From Halieaceae bacterium UBA5085 (GTDB taxonomy: Bacteria > Pseudomonadota > Gammaproteobacteria > Pseudomonadales > Halieaceae), in contig DIAF01000049.1 in the NCBI GenBank assembly GCA_002414665.1, forward strand, positions 9,099-73,098: a stretch of DNA of 64,000 nt, read 5' to 3'. Of this stretch, positions 42,694 through 51,352 are shown in pieces. The stretch's first letter is position 1; every line of letters begins with the position of its first letter. The notes beneath the pieces were generated by a model, which saw only the letters and a program-made list of their open reading frames with translations, was not told the origin of the DNA and searched no databases. The position numbers and the translations under genes are program-made.

Positions 42694-43557
42694 ATGCAGC
42701 AGAGCAAGCAGTGTATTGCGGTGGTGACAGGGGCCAGTCGGGGCGCTGGCAAGGGGATTGCACTGGCCCTGGGGGCGACCGGTGCCACCGTGTACATTAC
42801 CGGCCGCAGTTGGGCCGCCGGCGAGGCCGCGTTACCCGGCTCACTGACGGAGACGGCGCAGGCCATTGAAGCGGCGGGCGGGGTCGCAGTCCCGGTGCGT
42901 TGCGACCACAGCGTGGACGACGACGTTGCTGCACTGTTCGCACGGGTGCAGCAGGAGCAGGGACGGCTGGATATTCTCGTGAATAACGCCACCAGCCTGC
43001 ACCCGGCGCTTACCGAGACCGGGCCTTTTTGGGAAAAGCCGCTGGATCTGACCACGCTCTGGGACGTGGGCATGCGCTCGCACTACACCGCAAGCTGGTA
43101 CGCTGCGCCCCTGCTGCTGGCCAACGGTGAGGGGTTGATTGTCAATACGTCATCTTTCGGCGGACGCATCTATATGCACGGGCCGGCCTATGGCGCCGGC
43201 AAGGCAGCGATTGACAAGATGGCGCACGATATGGCGGTGGACTTTCGGCCGCACAATGTCGCGGTGATCTCCCTGTGGATGGGGTTGCTGCTCACCGAGC
43301 GCACACAACAGGTATTCGACGCCGAACCGGACAAGTACGCGGATCTGAAGGCGACGGCAGAGCACCCGGAATTCAGTGGCCGCGTGATCGCTGCCCTGTG
43401 GGCCGACCCGGAGAGAATGGCCCGCAGTGGCACAGTGTGCATCGGTGCCGAACTCGGGGAGGCTTACGGTGTGCAGGACATCAACGGCAATCAGCCACCA
43501 TCACACCGCGCATTCTTCGGGCCGCCGACCACCTTCGGTGACGCGGTGGTCGAGTAG
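42694..43557 (+). CDS. SDR oxidoreductase, DHRS1-like
   Basis: A 287-residue short-chain dehydrogenase: TGASRGAGKG glycine motif, 'YITGRSW' (NADP-leaning), NNA ('LVNNATS' in place of NNAG), Ser in 'NTSSFGG' and 'YGAGKAAIDKMAHDMA', where the catalytic YxxxK motif is kept. It has the insertions typical of DHRS1-like SDRs (about 290 residues). It lies 105 bases upstream of the meta-cleavage operon and could take part in steroid or ring metabolism, but its substrate is unknown. The ATG at 42694 is preferred over an upstream in-frame start. Confidence 0.85.
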   Translation: MQQSKQCIAVVTGASRGAGKGIALALGATGATVYITGRSWAAGEAALPGSLTETAQAIEAAGGVAVPVRCDHSVDDDVAALFARVQQEQGRLDILVNNATSLHPALTETGPFWEKPLDLTTLWDVGMRSHYTASWYAAPLLLANGEGLIVNTSSFGGRIYMHGPAYGAGKAAIDKMAHDMAVDFRPHNVAVISLWMGLLLTERTQQVFDAEPDKYADLKATAEHPEFSGRVIAALWADPERMARSGTVCIGAELGEAYGVQDINGNQPPSHRAFFGPPTTFGDAVVE

Positions 43558-43662
43558 TCATACCTTAAACAGAGGATGCTGCTCGCCTGTGCCTCGCGTT
43601 TAATGGCGGTACGGGCGACACTCGTCAATCACAATAGCAATAACAGGTAGCAGGAGGTTCAC

Positions 43663-44886
43663 ATGGCCACTTCATCGGCCGGCGCGATATCCGCGGCGGA
43701 TACCTACAGTCTGGGTTCGGCGCGCGCCGAAGCGCTTCTTGAGGCAGCCCGCGCGCTGGGCCCCGTGCTCCGGGAGCGCTCTGCACAGTGCCGCGCCGAG
43801 CGCAAGGTGCCGGCGGAAACCATCGCCGATTTCCACGCCGCAGGCTTTTTCAAGATGTTGCAGCCTGAGCAGTGGGGTGGCTATGCCATGGACCCGCAGG
43901 TGTTCTATTGCGTGGGGCTGGAGATTGCCCGGCACTGTATGTCCAGCGCCTGGGTGTTGGGCGTGGTCGCGGTGCACAATTGGCAGCTCGCCGTTTTTGA
44001 TGACCGTGCCGCCGCTGATGTCTGGGGTGACGATCCCTCGGTGCTCATCTCTTCGTCCTACGCACCGGTAGGCAAGGTGACGCCGGTTGAGGGGGGTTAC
44101 CGGCTCAGCGGCCGCTGGAGTTTCTCCTCGGGCAGTGAGCACTGCCAGTGGGCGTTTCTCGGGGCGGTGGTGCCCACAGCAGATGCGCCCTTCGACATGA
44201 TGAATTACCGCACTTTCCTGGTGCCGGCGAGCGACTACCGGATTGTGGATAACTGGGATGTGGTGGGATTGCAGGGAACGGGCAGCCACGATGTGGTGGT
44301 GGAAGACGTTTTCGTGCCAGAGCACCGCACGCACCGCTCCATTGACGGCTACCTCTGCGACAATCCGGGCAACACGGTAAACGACGCTCCGCTGTACCGT
44401 CTCCCGTTCATGCAGGTGTTCGTGCGCGCTGTCTGCACGGCGAGCCTGGGTGCCCTGCAGGGCTCTCTTGACGATTTTGTGGAAGTGGCCAGAACGCGGC
44501 GTATCGGCCCCAATATCATGAGTGCAGACCCCGCCGTGCGCCGTCTGGCAGCGGAGGTGAAGGCGTCCATCGAGGAAATGAAACTCACGATGTTGCGCAA
44601 TTTCGACGCCATGATGGCCTGCACACGTGCCGGTGAACCGATTCCGGTGGAAGATCGCGTTCGTTATCGCTACGATTCCGCGGTTGTGGCCGACCGCTGT
44701 CTTGAGCTCTCGGGGCGTATGTTGAAGGCGGCGGGTAGCGGTGGTATCCGCCTGGGAAGCGAACTGCTCGCGCGGCACCTTGATATACTGGCGAGCCAGG
44801 CGCATGTGGCCAACAATTCGCTGCCGTTCGCTGACAATATGGGCGGCGTGCTGTTTGGCGAGGAAAACCGCGACTACGCGATCTGA
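43663..44886 (+). CDS. Flavin-dependent monooxygenase oxygenase component, HsaA/acyl-CoA dehydrogenase fold
   Basis: A 407-residue group D flavin monooxygenase. 'YRLSGRWSFSSGSEHCQWAFLG' and 'WDVVGLQGTGSHDVVVEDVFVPEHR' are the signatures of HsaA/TesA2/HpaH-type oxygenases, distinct from true acyl-CoA dehydrogenases. HsaA hydroxylates the phenolic ring of 3-HSA in steroid degradation using FMNH2 from a separate reductase (HsaB). No such reductase is adjacent here. A perfect AGGAGG precedes the ATG. It heads an operon with a C-C hydrolase, hydratase, acetaldehyde dehydrogenase and aldolase, fitting ring hydroxylation before meta-cleavage; the ring substrate is uncertain. Confidence 0.85.
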   Translation: MATSSAGAISAADTYSLGSARAEALLEAARALGPVLRERSAQCRAERKVPAETIADFHAAGFFKMLQPEQWGGYAMDPQVFYCVGLEIARHCMSSAWVLGVVAVHNWQLAVFDDRAAADVWGDDPSVLISSSYAPVGKVTPVEGGYRLSGRWSFSSGSEHCQWAFLGAVVPTADAPFDMMNYRTFLVPASDYRIVDNWDVVGLQGTGSHDVVVEDVFVPEHRTHRSIDGYLCDNPGNTVNDAPLYRLPFMQVFVRAVCTASLGALQGSLDDFVEVARTRRIGPNIMSADPAVRRLAAEVKASIEEMKLTMLRNFDAMMACTRAGEPIPVEDRVRYRYDSAVVADRCLELSGRMLKAAGSGGIRLGSELLARHLDILASQAHVANNSLPFADNMGGVLFGEENRDYAI

Positions 44887-44907
44887 TCTGTAACAGGGGT
44901 GAACAAC

Positions 44908-45741
44908 ATGGCATACAAAGGACTGCTACCCGAGGGCAATTACGCGGACTGCGCCAATGGCTATCGCATACACTACCTCGATGAGGGGCAGGGCGATGTG
45001 GTCGTGTTTCTACACGGCTCCGGTCCCGGCGCGAGCGGCCACAGCAATTTCAAGGGCAATTACCCGGCACTGGTCGAGGCAGGCTATCGCTGCATCGTCC
45101 CCGATCACATCGGCTACGGTTTCTCCGACAAGCCCGACGATGTCGATCACACACTCGACTTTTTCGTGGAGTGCATCAAACAGACGCTGGATACCGTGGG
45201 CGTAGAGCGCTGCACCGTAGTTGGCAACTCACTGGGTGGCGCGGTGGCTCTGGGGCTCGCGCTGCAGCACCCGCAACTGGTGGAAAAGCTGATCCTGATG
45301 GCGCCGGGTGGCCTGAGTGAGTTGCACGAATACCAGCAAATGCCGGGCATGCAGAAGGTGTTCAAGGTGTTTGGCTCCGGGGAGCCGGTAACCCACGAGG
45401 TGATGAAGGACCTGTTCGCAACGGGCCTGATGTACGATCCGCGCCATGCCACCGATGAGTTGGTGAAAGAGCGTATGCAGATCATGCAGATTATGAACGG
45501 GCATGTGATGGCGAGCATGAAGATTCCGGTGCTCACCCCGCGCCTGGCGGAAATCCAGTGCCCGGTGCTGGGCTTCTGGGGCATGAATGAAAAGATGATG
45601 CCTGAGAACGGGATTCTGGCGATGGCGAAAAACCTCAAGCACATGCGGCTCATTCTGATTTCCGAGTGTGGCCACTGGGTGATGGTGGAGCACGAGGACC
45701 TGTTCAATCGCGAATGTGTGGAGTTCCTGCGTCATGGATAA
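44908..45741 (+). CDS. Alpha/beta hydrolase, meta-cleavage product (C-C) hydrolase type
   Basis: A 277-residue alpha/beta hydrolase of the MhpC/BphD/HsaD group. The oxyanion region is 'FLHGSGPGASGHSNF', the nucleophile Ser is in 'VGNSLGGAVALG', the acid residue lies in the 'GFWGMNE' region, and His is in 'SECGHWVMVEHEDLFN'. These hydrolyse vinylogous 1,5-diketones formed by extradiol cleavage. The ATG at 44908 has AGGGG 8 bases upstream. The last 8 bases overlap the hydratase gene. HsaD/TesD identity is likely from context but the exact substrate is not determined. Confidence 0.88.
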   Translation: MAYKGLLPEGNYADCANGYRIHYLDEGQGDVVVFLHGSGPGASGHSNFKGNYPALVEAGYRCIVPDHIGYGFSDKPDDVDHTLDFFVECIKQTLDTVGVERCTVVGNSLGGAVALGLALQHPQLVEKLILMAPGGLSELHEYQQMPGMQKVFKVFGSGEPVTHEVMKDLFATGLMYDPRHATDELVKERMQIMQIMNGHVMASMKIPVLTPRLAEIQCPVLGFWGMNEKMMPENGILAMAKNLKHMRLILISECGHWVMVEHEDLFNRECVEFLRHG

Positions 45742-46522
45742 CGCCGACCGCATGACTCTGGGCGATGAGCTCTACCGCGCACTGCGCGAACTCCGCACCC
45801 TGGCGCCGCTCACCGAGCGCGCTCCGGACATCACCATCGACGATGCCTACCACATCAGCCTGCACATGCTGAATCTGCGCCTGGAGCGGGACGGGGAGCG
45901 CGTCGTCGGCAAAAAAATCGGCGTCACCAGCAAGCCCGTGCAGGATATGCTGGGGGTGTTCCAGCCCGATTTCGGTTTTCTCACCGATGCCATGGAGTTC
46001 CCGGATGGCGCCGACATTCCCGTGGCGGGGCACCTGATTCAACCCCGCGCAGAGGGTGAGATCGCCTTTCGCCTGAAGAGGGACCTGCAGGGCCCCGGGG
46101 TGACCGAACAGGATGTCCTGGACGCCACCGAAGCGATCATGCCCTGTTTCGAGATCGTCGATTCGCGCATCCGCAACTGGGAGATCAAGATCCAGGACAC
46201 GGTCGCGGACAACGCCTCCTGTGGGGTCTATGTGCTCGGCCAGAACGCGGTGGACCCGCGGGATTTCGACCTGCCCACGCTGAAGATGCGCATCTGGAAG
46301 AACGGCGAGTTTCACTCCGAGGGGCTCGGTAGTGCAGTGCAGGGTAACCCGCTGACGGCAGTGGCCTGGCTGGCGAACACGTTGGGCGAGTTTGGTATCC
46401 CGTTCAAGGCCGGTGAAGTGATCCTGTCTGGCTCCCTGGCACCGCTGATCCCTGTCGTGGCCGGTGACAGCATGCGCCTGGAACTCGAGGGAATCGGCGA
46501 ATGCAGCTGCCGATTTGTGTGA
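45734..46522 (+). CDS. 2-oxopent-4-enoate hydratase (MhpD/TesE-like)
   Basis: A 262-residue hydratase/decarboxylase-fold protein adding water to 2-hydroxypenta-2,4-dienoate (or its alkyl homologue) to give 4-hydroxy-2-oxoacid. Family segments: 'VVGKKIGVTSKPVQDMLGVFQPDFG', 'QPRAEGEIAFRLKRDL', 'FEIVDSRI' and 'ILSGSLAPLIPV' with the metal-binding acidic residues. The ATG overlaps the hydrolase stop region by 8 bases, so translation is coupled. Order hydrolase-hydratase-dehydrogenase-aldolase is the classical lower meta pathway. Confidence 0.92.
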   Translation: MDNADRMTLGDELYRALRELRTLAPLTERAPDITIDDAYHISLHMLNLRLERDGERVVGKKIGVTSKPVQDMLGVFQPDFGFLTDAMEFPDGADIPVAGHLIQPRAEGEIAFRLKRDLQGPGVTEQDVLDATEAIMPCFEIVDSRIRNWEIKIQDTVADNASCGVYVLGQNAVDPRDFDLPTLKMRIWKNGEFHSEGLGSAVQGNPLTAVAWLANTLGEFGIPFKAGEVILSGSLAPLIPVVAGDSMRLELEGIGECSCRFV

Positions 46523-46552
46523 CCAACTGAACACTGATGTGGATGAAGAGCA

Positions 46553-47461
46553 ATGAGTAATAAAATCAGGGCGGCCATTATTGGCCCCGGTAATATCGGC
46601 ACCGATCTTTTGATGAAGGCGATGCGCAGTGACGTTATCGAACCGGTCTGGATGGTGGGTGTGGACCCGGAATCGCCCGGGCTGGCGCGGGCGCGTGACA
46701 TGGGCATCAAGACCACCTGCGAGGGCGTCGACGGCCTGGTACCCCACATGCGCGAAGACAACATCCAGATCTGTTTTGACGCCACCAGCGCCTATGTCCA
46801 TGCGGACAACAGCCGCAAGGTGAATGCCGAGGGTGCGGTGATGATCGACCTGACCCCGGCGGCCATCGGCCCGTTCTGTGTGCCCCCGGTCAATCTCAAG
46901 AATGCTGTGGCCGAGCGTGCCATGAATGTCAATATGGTGACCTGCGGCGGCCAGGCGACGATTCCGATGGTCGCCGCGGTGAGTCGTGTGCAGGCAGTGA
47001 GCTATGGTGAGATCGTGGCTACCGTGAGCTCGCGCTCGGTGGGTCCCGGAACGCGCAAGAACATCGACGAGTTCACGCGCACCACCGCCAAGGGCGTTGA
47101 ATTGATCGGCGGCGCGCAGCAGGGCAAGGCAATCATTATCATCAACCCTGCAGAGCCGCCACTGATCATGCGCGATACTATCCACTGCCTCACGGTGGAT
47201 GAGCCCGACCAGGAGGCGATCACCCGCTCAGTGCACGAGATGGTGGCAGAGGTACAGAAGTACGTGCCCGGTTACACCCTGAAGAACGGGCCCACCTTCG
47301 ATGGCAAGCGGGTCAGCATCTATATGGAAGTGGCCGGCCTCGGTGACTTCCTGCCGCGCTATGCAGGTAACCTCGACATCATGACCGCGGCCGGCCTGCG
47401 CACTGCAGAAATGTATGCCGAAGAAATACTGGCTGGTCGCTTCGTGCCGACAGCGGCCTGA
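46553..47461 (+). CDS. dmpF: Acetaldehyde dehydrogenase (acylating)
   Basis: A 302-residue DmpF/MhpF/TesF/HsaG-type CoA-acylating aldehyde dehydrogenase converting acetaldehyde or propanal plus CoA to acyl-CoA. NAD-binding 'AAIIGPGNIGTDLLMK' is at the N-terminus, the catalytic Cys is in 'NMVTCGGQATIPM', and 'RDTIHC' follows. It forms a channelling complex with the aldolase encoded next. Members linked to steroid rings release propionyl-CoA, others acetyl-CoA; the sequence does not settle which. Confidence 0.95.
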   Translation: MSNKIRAAIIGPGNIGTDLLMKAMRSDVIEPVWMVGVDPESPGLARARDMGIKTTCEGVDGLVPHMREDNIQICFDATSAYVHADNSRKVNAEGAVMIDLTPAAIGPFCVPPVNLKNAVAERAMNVNMVTCGGQATIPMVAAVSRVQAVSYGEIVATVSSRSVGPGTRKNIDEFTRTTAKGVELIGGAQQGKAIIIINPAEPPLIMRDTIHCLTVDEPDQEAITRSVHEMVAEVQKYVPGYTLKNGPTFDGKRVSIYMEVAGLGDFLPRYAGNLDIMTAAGLRTAEMYAEEILAGRFVPTAA

Positions 47462-47475
47462 GGGAGAGAGACGCG

Positions 47476-48507
47476 ATGAATTTACAGGGTAAGAAAATCC
47501 AGGTGCACGATATGTCGCTGCGCGATGGCATGCACCCCAAGCAGCACCAGATCACCGTACAGCAGATGGTGGAGATCGCGGTGGCTATGGACGAAGCGGG
47601 TATTCCGCTGATCGAGGTAACCCATGGCGACGGGCTGGGGGGCGCGTCAGTGAACTACGGTTTCCCGGCTGCCAGCGACCAGGAGTACCTCACCGCGGTA
47701 TGCAAGGCGGTGAAGAAAACCCGTGTCTCCGCGCTTCTGCTGCCGGGCATCGGCACCGTGGACCACCTGAAGATGGCGGTGGACTGTGGCATTTCGACGA
47801 TTCGCGTAGCGACACACTGCACCGAGGCGGACGTCTCTGAGCAGCATATCAGCATGGCGTCCCAGATCAGCGGCCTCGACACGGTGGGGTTCCTGATGAT
47901 GGCCCACATGATTCCCGCAGAAGAGCTGGTCGTACAGTTGAAACTGATGGAGTCCTACGGTGCCAACTGTGTGTATATCACCGACTCCGCGGGCTACATG
48001 CTGCCTGACGACGTCACCTCGCGCGTTGCGCTGGCCCGCAAGGAGCTGAAGCCCGAGACCGAACTGGGGTTTCACGGCCACCACAACCTGGGCATGGGAA
48101 TTGCCAACTCCCTTGCCGCGGTGGAGGCCGGTGCCACGCGCATTGACGGCTCCCTTGCCGGGCTGGGCGCAGGGGCGGGCAACACGCCACTGGAAGTGTT
48201 CCTGGCGGTGTGCGACCGCATGGGCGTGGAGACGGGTGTCGACCTGTTCAAGGCCATGGATGTGGCGGAAGACCTGATTGTCCCGCTGATGGATCACATG
48301 GTGCGCGTGGACCGCGATTCCCTGACTCTGGGATGGGCCGGCGTGTACTCCAGCTTCCTGTTGTTCGCCAAGCGCAGCGCCGCCAAGTACGGTCTCTCCG
48401 CAAGGGATATCCTGGTGGAACTGGGCCGCCGCCGTACGGTAGGTGGGCAGGAAGACATGATCGAGGATCTGGCCATGGACATGGCCCGGGCCCGCGACAG
48501 CGCCTGA
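47476..48507 (+). CDS. dmpG: 4-hydroxy-2-oxovalerate aldolase
   Basis: A 343-residue DmpG/MhpE/TesG/HsaF-type class II aldolase splitting 4-hydroxy-2-oxoacids to pyruvate and an aldehyde passed to the acylating dehydrogenase. HMGL-like barrel with 'VHDMSLRDGMHPKQHQIT' (catalytic Arg-Asp of SLRDG), the conserved 'YITDSAGYMLPDDV' and the metal-binding 'GFHGHHNLGMGIAN', plus a C-terminal DmpG communication domain ('GWAGVYSSFLLFAKRSA'). It is the last gene of the operon; GGGAGAG precedes the ATG. Confidence 0.96.
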   Translation: MNLQGKKIQVHDMSLRDGMHPKQHQITVQQMVEIAVAMDEAGIPLIEVTHGDGLGGASVNYGFPAASDQEYLTAVCKAVKKTRVSALLLPGIGTVDHLKMAVDCGISTIRVATHCTEADVSEQHISMASQISGLDTVGFLMMAHMIPAEELVVQLKLMESYGANCVYITDSAGYMLPDDVTSRVALARKELKPETELGFHGHHNLGMGIANSLAAVEAGATRIDGSLAGLGAGAGNTPLEVFLAVCDRMGVETGVDLFKAMDVAEDLIVPLMDHMVRVDRDSLTLGWAGVYSSFLLFAKRSAAKYGLSARDILVELGRRRTVGGQEDMIEDLAMDMARARDSA

Positions 48508-48520
48508 CATATCGCACGCA

Positions 48521-48548
48521 GGGCGGCGGCTGGATGCAGCCGCTGCCC
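48521..48548. terminator. Hairpin between convergent aldolase and sthA
   Basis: GGGCGGCGGCT (48521-48531) pairs with AGCCGCTGCCC (48538-48548), 10 of 11 positions, six-base loop. It lies between two converging genes and could act on either strand; no T-run follows. Confidence 0.45.
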
Positions 48549-48553
48549 GTCGG

Positions 48554-49951
48554 TCAACCCGTCAGCCGGTTCAACCCGTTCAGGGCCGCGATGCGATAGG
48601 CTTCTGCCATCGTTGGGTAATTGAATGTGGTGGAGATAAAGTAGCGCAGGGTATTGCCGTTCCCTGCCTGTTTCATGATGGCCTGGCCGATGTGAATGAT
48701 CTCGGTCGCCTCTGCGCCAAAACAGTGGATGCCAAGGATTTTCAGGGTGTCCGGGCAGAACAGGATTTTCAGCATGCCCACGTCCTCCCCCGAAATCTGC
48801 CCGCGCGCGGTATCCTTGAAGAATGCGCGACCCACTTCGAAGGGCACCCGGCTGTCTGTGAGCTCGCGCTCCGTTTTTCCGACGGAACTGATCTCGGGGA
48901 TGGTGTAGATGCCCGTGGGCACGTCATCCACGTACCGCGTGCTCGCCTTGCCGCGGGACACGGCGGCAGCGGAACGCCCCTGGTCGTAGGCAGCGCTGGC
49001 CAGGCTGGGCCAGCCGATCACGTCGCCCACGGCGTAGATGTTGGGTACCGCGGTCTGGTAATGCTTGTTCACCTGCAATTGCCCGCGCTGGTCCGCGGCA
49101 AGTCCGACGGCCTCCAGATTCAGTTCATCTGTGTTGCCTGTGCGTCCGTTACACCACAGCAGAGCATCGCCGCGCAGGTGCTTCCCCGATTTCAGGTGTA
49201 ACACCACACCGCGGTCGCTCGCTTCCACGGCTTCATACTCTTCGCGATGCCTGACCATCACGCCCATGTCGCGCAAGTGGTAATTCAGTGCGACGGAAAT
49301 CTCGTCGTCCAGGAAGGCCAGCAGGTTATCGAAGCTGTTGATGAGTTCAACCTTGACCCCCAGGCCGCTGAAAATCGACGCGTATTCACAGCCAATGACG
49401 CCGGCACCGTAAATGAGCAATTTACGTGGGGTGTGTTGCAGATCGAGAATGGTGTCGCTGTCATAGATGCGCGGGTGGCTGAAGTCCACGTTTTCTGGCT
49501 GGTAGGGGCGTGAGCCGCTGGCAATGACGATATCGGTTCCGGTGAGGCGCTCGGTGATGCCATCGGGGCGTCGCACGGCAAGCGTGTGTGAGTCGATGAA
49601 GCTGGCTTTGCCCAGGTGCAGTTCGATCGCGTTGCGCGCATAGAACTTGCTGCGCATATCGACCTGCCGCTCGATCACGCCGGTAGCGACGGACAGGGCC
49701 GTAGGGTAGGGGATCTGCCGGCTGTGACCAATCTCGCGAAACAGCTTTCCGGTGTTGAAGCGGATAAGCTGCTTGACGGCGTGGCGCAGCGCTTTTGAAG
49801 GAATAGTGCCACGATGCACACATCCGCCACCTACCAGCGGGCGGTCCTCGATCACTGCCGCGCGCTTGTCATGCTTGGCGGCGTTCAGTGCGGCGCTCTC
49901 GCCCGCCGGCCCGGAGCCAATCACCAGTACGTCGAACGTGTTTTTCCCCAT
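48554..49951 (-). CDS. sthA: Soluble pyridine nucleotide transhydrogenase
   Basis: A 465-residue FAD flavoprotein transferring hydride between NADPH and NAD+. FAD motif 'VIGSGPAGESAALNA', then 'GGGCVHRGTIPSKALRHA', where only one of the two redox cysteines of dihydrolipoamide dehydrogenases is present, diagnostic of SthA. 'GVIGCEYASIFSGLG' binds NAD(P), 'VGDVIGWPSLASAAYDQGR' is the second FAD site, and the C-terminal dimer domain is complete. The ATG at 49951 begins the conserved region. It sits downstream of ectR on the same strand with a 95-base gap. Confidence 0.95.
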   Translation of the reverse strand: MGKNTFDVLVIGSGPAGESAALNAAKHDKRAAVIEDRPLVGGGCVHRGTIPSKALRHAVKQLIRFNTGKLFREIGHSRQIPYPTALSVATGVIERQVDMRSKFYARNAIELHLGKASFIDSHTLAVRRPDGITERLTGTDIVIASGSRPYQPENVDFSHPRIYDSDTILDLQHTPRKLLIYGAGVIGCEYASIFSGLGVKVELINSFDNLLAFLDDEISVALNYHLRDMGVMVRHREEYEAVEASDRGVVLHLKSGKHLRGDALLWCNGRTGNTDELNLEAVGLAADQRGQLQVNKHYQTAVPNIYAVGDVIGWPSLASAAYDQGRSAAAVSRGKASTRYVDDVPTGIYTIPEISSVGKTERELTDSRVPFEVGRAFFKDTARGQISGEDVGMLKILFCPDTLKILGIHCFGAEATEIIHIGQAIMKQAGNGNTLRYFISTTFNYPTMAEAYRIAALNGLNRLTG

Positions 49952-50046
49952 ACCCCTACCCTTGCTCCCGGCGGCCGCACCCGGGCCGTGAAGGTCGAGC
50001 ATTCTAGCCTGAGCGTGGATTCAGGTAAATTCCGCAGGTGGCGGGG

Positions 50047-50601
50047 CTAGTGGGTCTTGTCCGTCGACTCGTCAGCCTCGGGGCTGCAATGGTTGTCCTG
50101 TCGGTCCAGTGTGCCCACGTCCAGCACCGGCGCGGCGTCGATGTGCTCGGCATCCATCATCTTGGCGATGCGCTGCAGTGAGGAGATGATCATGGTTTGC
50201 TCCCACTCCTGCAGTTCGTCGAACTGGCGCTTGAATTGTTCCTGCAGCGGGATGGGTGCGCTGATCAACACTTCCATGGCCCGGGGTGTGAGGTGTGCGT
50301 GCACCTTGCGCTTGTCAGTATCCGAGCGCTTGCGGTACACCAGGCCGCGCTTCTCCAGCCGATCGAGTATTGTGGTCACCGTCGCCTGGCTCAGGCTGAT
50401 ATCGGTAGCCAGCTCGCCGATGGTTACCTCGCCGCGTTGGCGGATGGTCTGCAGCAGCAGAATCTGGGGTGCAGTGAGTCCCGTGGTCTTGGCCAGATGT
50501 CGCGAATGCAGGTCAGTGGCTCGGATTACACGTCGCAGTGCGACCAGAACATCATCGATACGGGCCAACAGGAGGCTCCTCTCCGTTGCGTGAATCCACA
50601 T
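50047..50601 (-). CDS. ectR: MarR-family repressor of ectoine genes (EctR-type)
   Basis: A 184-residue MarR-type winged-helix regulator: 'LHSRHLAKTTGLTAPQILLLQTIRQRGEVTIGELATDISLSQATVTTILDRLEKRGLVYRKRS' is split over the recognition helix and wing. GGAGGT precedes the ATG. It is divergent from ectA, exactly as EctR in halotolerant methylotrophs, where EctR represses ectABC-ask. An 18-bp sequence near-identical to the published EctR operator, as I recall it, overlaps the ectA promoter. The residues C-terminal to the HTH form the usual dimerisation helices. Confidence 0.88.
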   Translation of the reverse strand: MWIHATERSLLLARIDDVLVALRRVIRATDLHSRHLAKTTGLTAPQILLLQTIRQRGEVTIGELATDISLSQATVTTILDRLEKRGLVYRKRSDTDKRKVHAHLTPRAMEVLISAPIPLQEQFKRQFDELQEWEQTMIISSLQRIAKMMDAEHIDAAPVLDVGTLDRQDNHCSPEADESTDKTH

Positions 50602-50685
50602 AGTGTACCTCCGGAAGCCGCTGCGATGTTAGTGGCAGCCGCCTCGACTCTAGGAAAAATGGCAAACCTGCAGCTACACTGTAAT

Positions 50686-50703
50686 TATTTAGTAAACAAA
50701 AAA
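50686..50703. promoter_or_regulatory. Possible second EctR half-site near the ectR promoter
   Basis: TATTTAGT (50686-50693) equals the left half of the EctR operator, but the right half (50696-50703) is A-rich and poorly matched. It lies about 85 bases upstream of the ectR start and could mediate weak autoregulation. The following A-tract region (50697-50760) is strikingly AT-rich within GC-rich DNA and may act as an UP-like or curved promoter segment. Confidence 0.3.
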
Positions 50704-50788
50704 CAAAAAATTCATCAAAATTCCATAAAAAACGCCTAAAAGAGGTAAAAAGAAACTAACTGGATTTTAGTTGTGAGCCAATTGTTGT

Positions 50789-50794
50789 TATAAT
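50789..50794 (+). promoter_or_regulatory. -10 box of the ectA promoter
   Basis: A perfect TATAAT lies 36 bases before the ectA ATG. With a 17-base spacer the -35 would be TTTAGT (50766-50771), a weak match, so activation or another sigma factor may be needed. The EctR operator starts on the last base of this hexamer, so bound repressor would cover the start site. Confidence 0.65.
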
Positions 50795-50811
50795 GTTTAG
50801 CGTACTAAATA
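50794..50811. promoter_or_regulatory. EctR operator
   Basis: TGTTTAGC-GT-ACTAAATA is an 8-2-8 pseudopalindrome with arms TTTAG/CTAAA. It matches, at 15 of 18 positions, the EctR site reported for Methylomicrobium alcaliphilum (TATTTAGT-GT-ACTATATA, quoted from memory). It overlaps the end of the ectA -10 box, the same placement as described for that promoter. Confidence 0.75.
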
Positions 50812-50830
50812 TTTGAGGGCAAAAAAGATC

Positions 50831-51346
50831 ATGGCTAATGACCTGAGATTACGCGCGCCCACTGCGACAGATGGTATGGCAGTGCACGAACTCATCGCTG
50901 CCTGCCCGCCGCTGGACACCAACTCGGCCTACTGCAACCTGATCCAGTGCTCGCACTTCGCAGCGACATCAGTGATCGCGGAGGCCAACGGCAAAGTCGC
51001 CGGCTTTATCTCCGGGCACCGTATTCCCGAACGGCCCGACACCCTGTTCGTGTGGCAGGTGGCGGTCGGCGAGAGCGGCCGCGGTCGCGGACTGGCCGGG
51101 CGGATGCTCGACGCGATTGTAGATCGGCCTGGGAATGAGTGGATCCAGCATATGGAGACGACCATTACCGAAGACAACGCCGCCTCGTGGAAGCTGTTCG
51201 AAAGCTTCGCCGGGCGTCGGGGCGCAGGCCTGGAGCGCACAGTGTGGTTCGAACGGGATCGTCATTTCAAAGGCAGCCATGACAGCGAAATTCGCGCACG
51301 CATCGGTCCGCTCTCCAGCCCGGCTCTGCGCGCCGTAGGGCGCTGA
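50831..51346 (+). CDS. ectA: L-2,4-diaminobutyrate acetyltransferase
   Basis: A 171-residue GNAT acetyltransferase, second enzymatic step of ectoine synthesis (acetylates 2,4-diaminobutyrate at N-gamma). 'PPLDTNSAYCNLIQCSHFAATS' is the EctA signature, 'VGESGRGRGLAGRMLDAI' binds acetyl-CoA, and 'HMETTITEDNAASWKLFESFA' completes the fold. The ATG at 50831 is preferred over an upstream start. First gene of ectABC-ask. Confidence 0.97.
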   Translation: MANDLRLRAPTATDGMAVHELIAACPPLDTNSAYCNLIQCSHFAATSVIAEANGKVAGFISGHRIPERPDTLFVWQVAVGESGRGRGLAGRMLDAIVDRPGNEWIQHMETTITEDNAASWKLFESFAGRRGAGLERTVWFERDRHFKGSHDSEIRARIGPLSSPALRAVGR

Positions 51347-51352
51347 CCAGCT

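Noticed and set aside
43663..44886. Ordinary acyl-CoA dehydrogenase for beta-oxidation
   Set aside because: The motifs and the meta-cleavage operon fit group D flavin monooxygenases (HsaA/HpaH-like) better.
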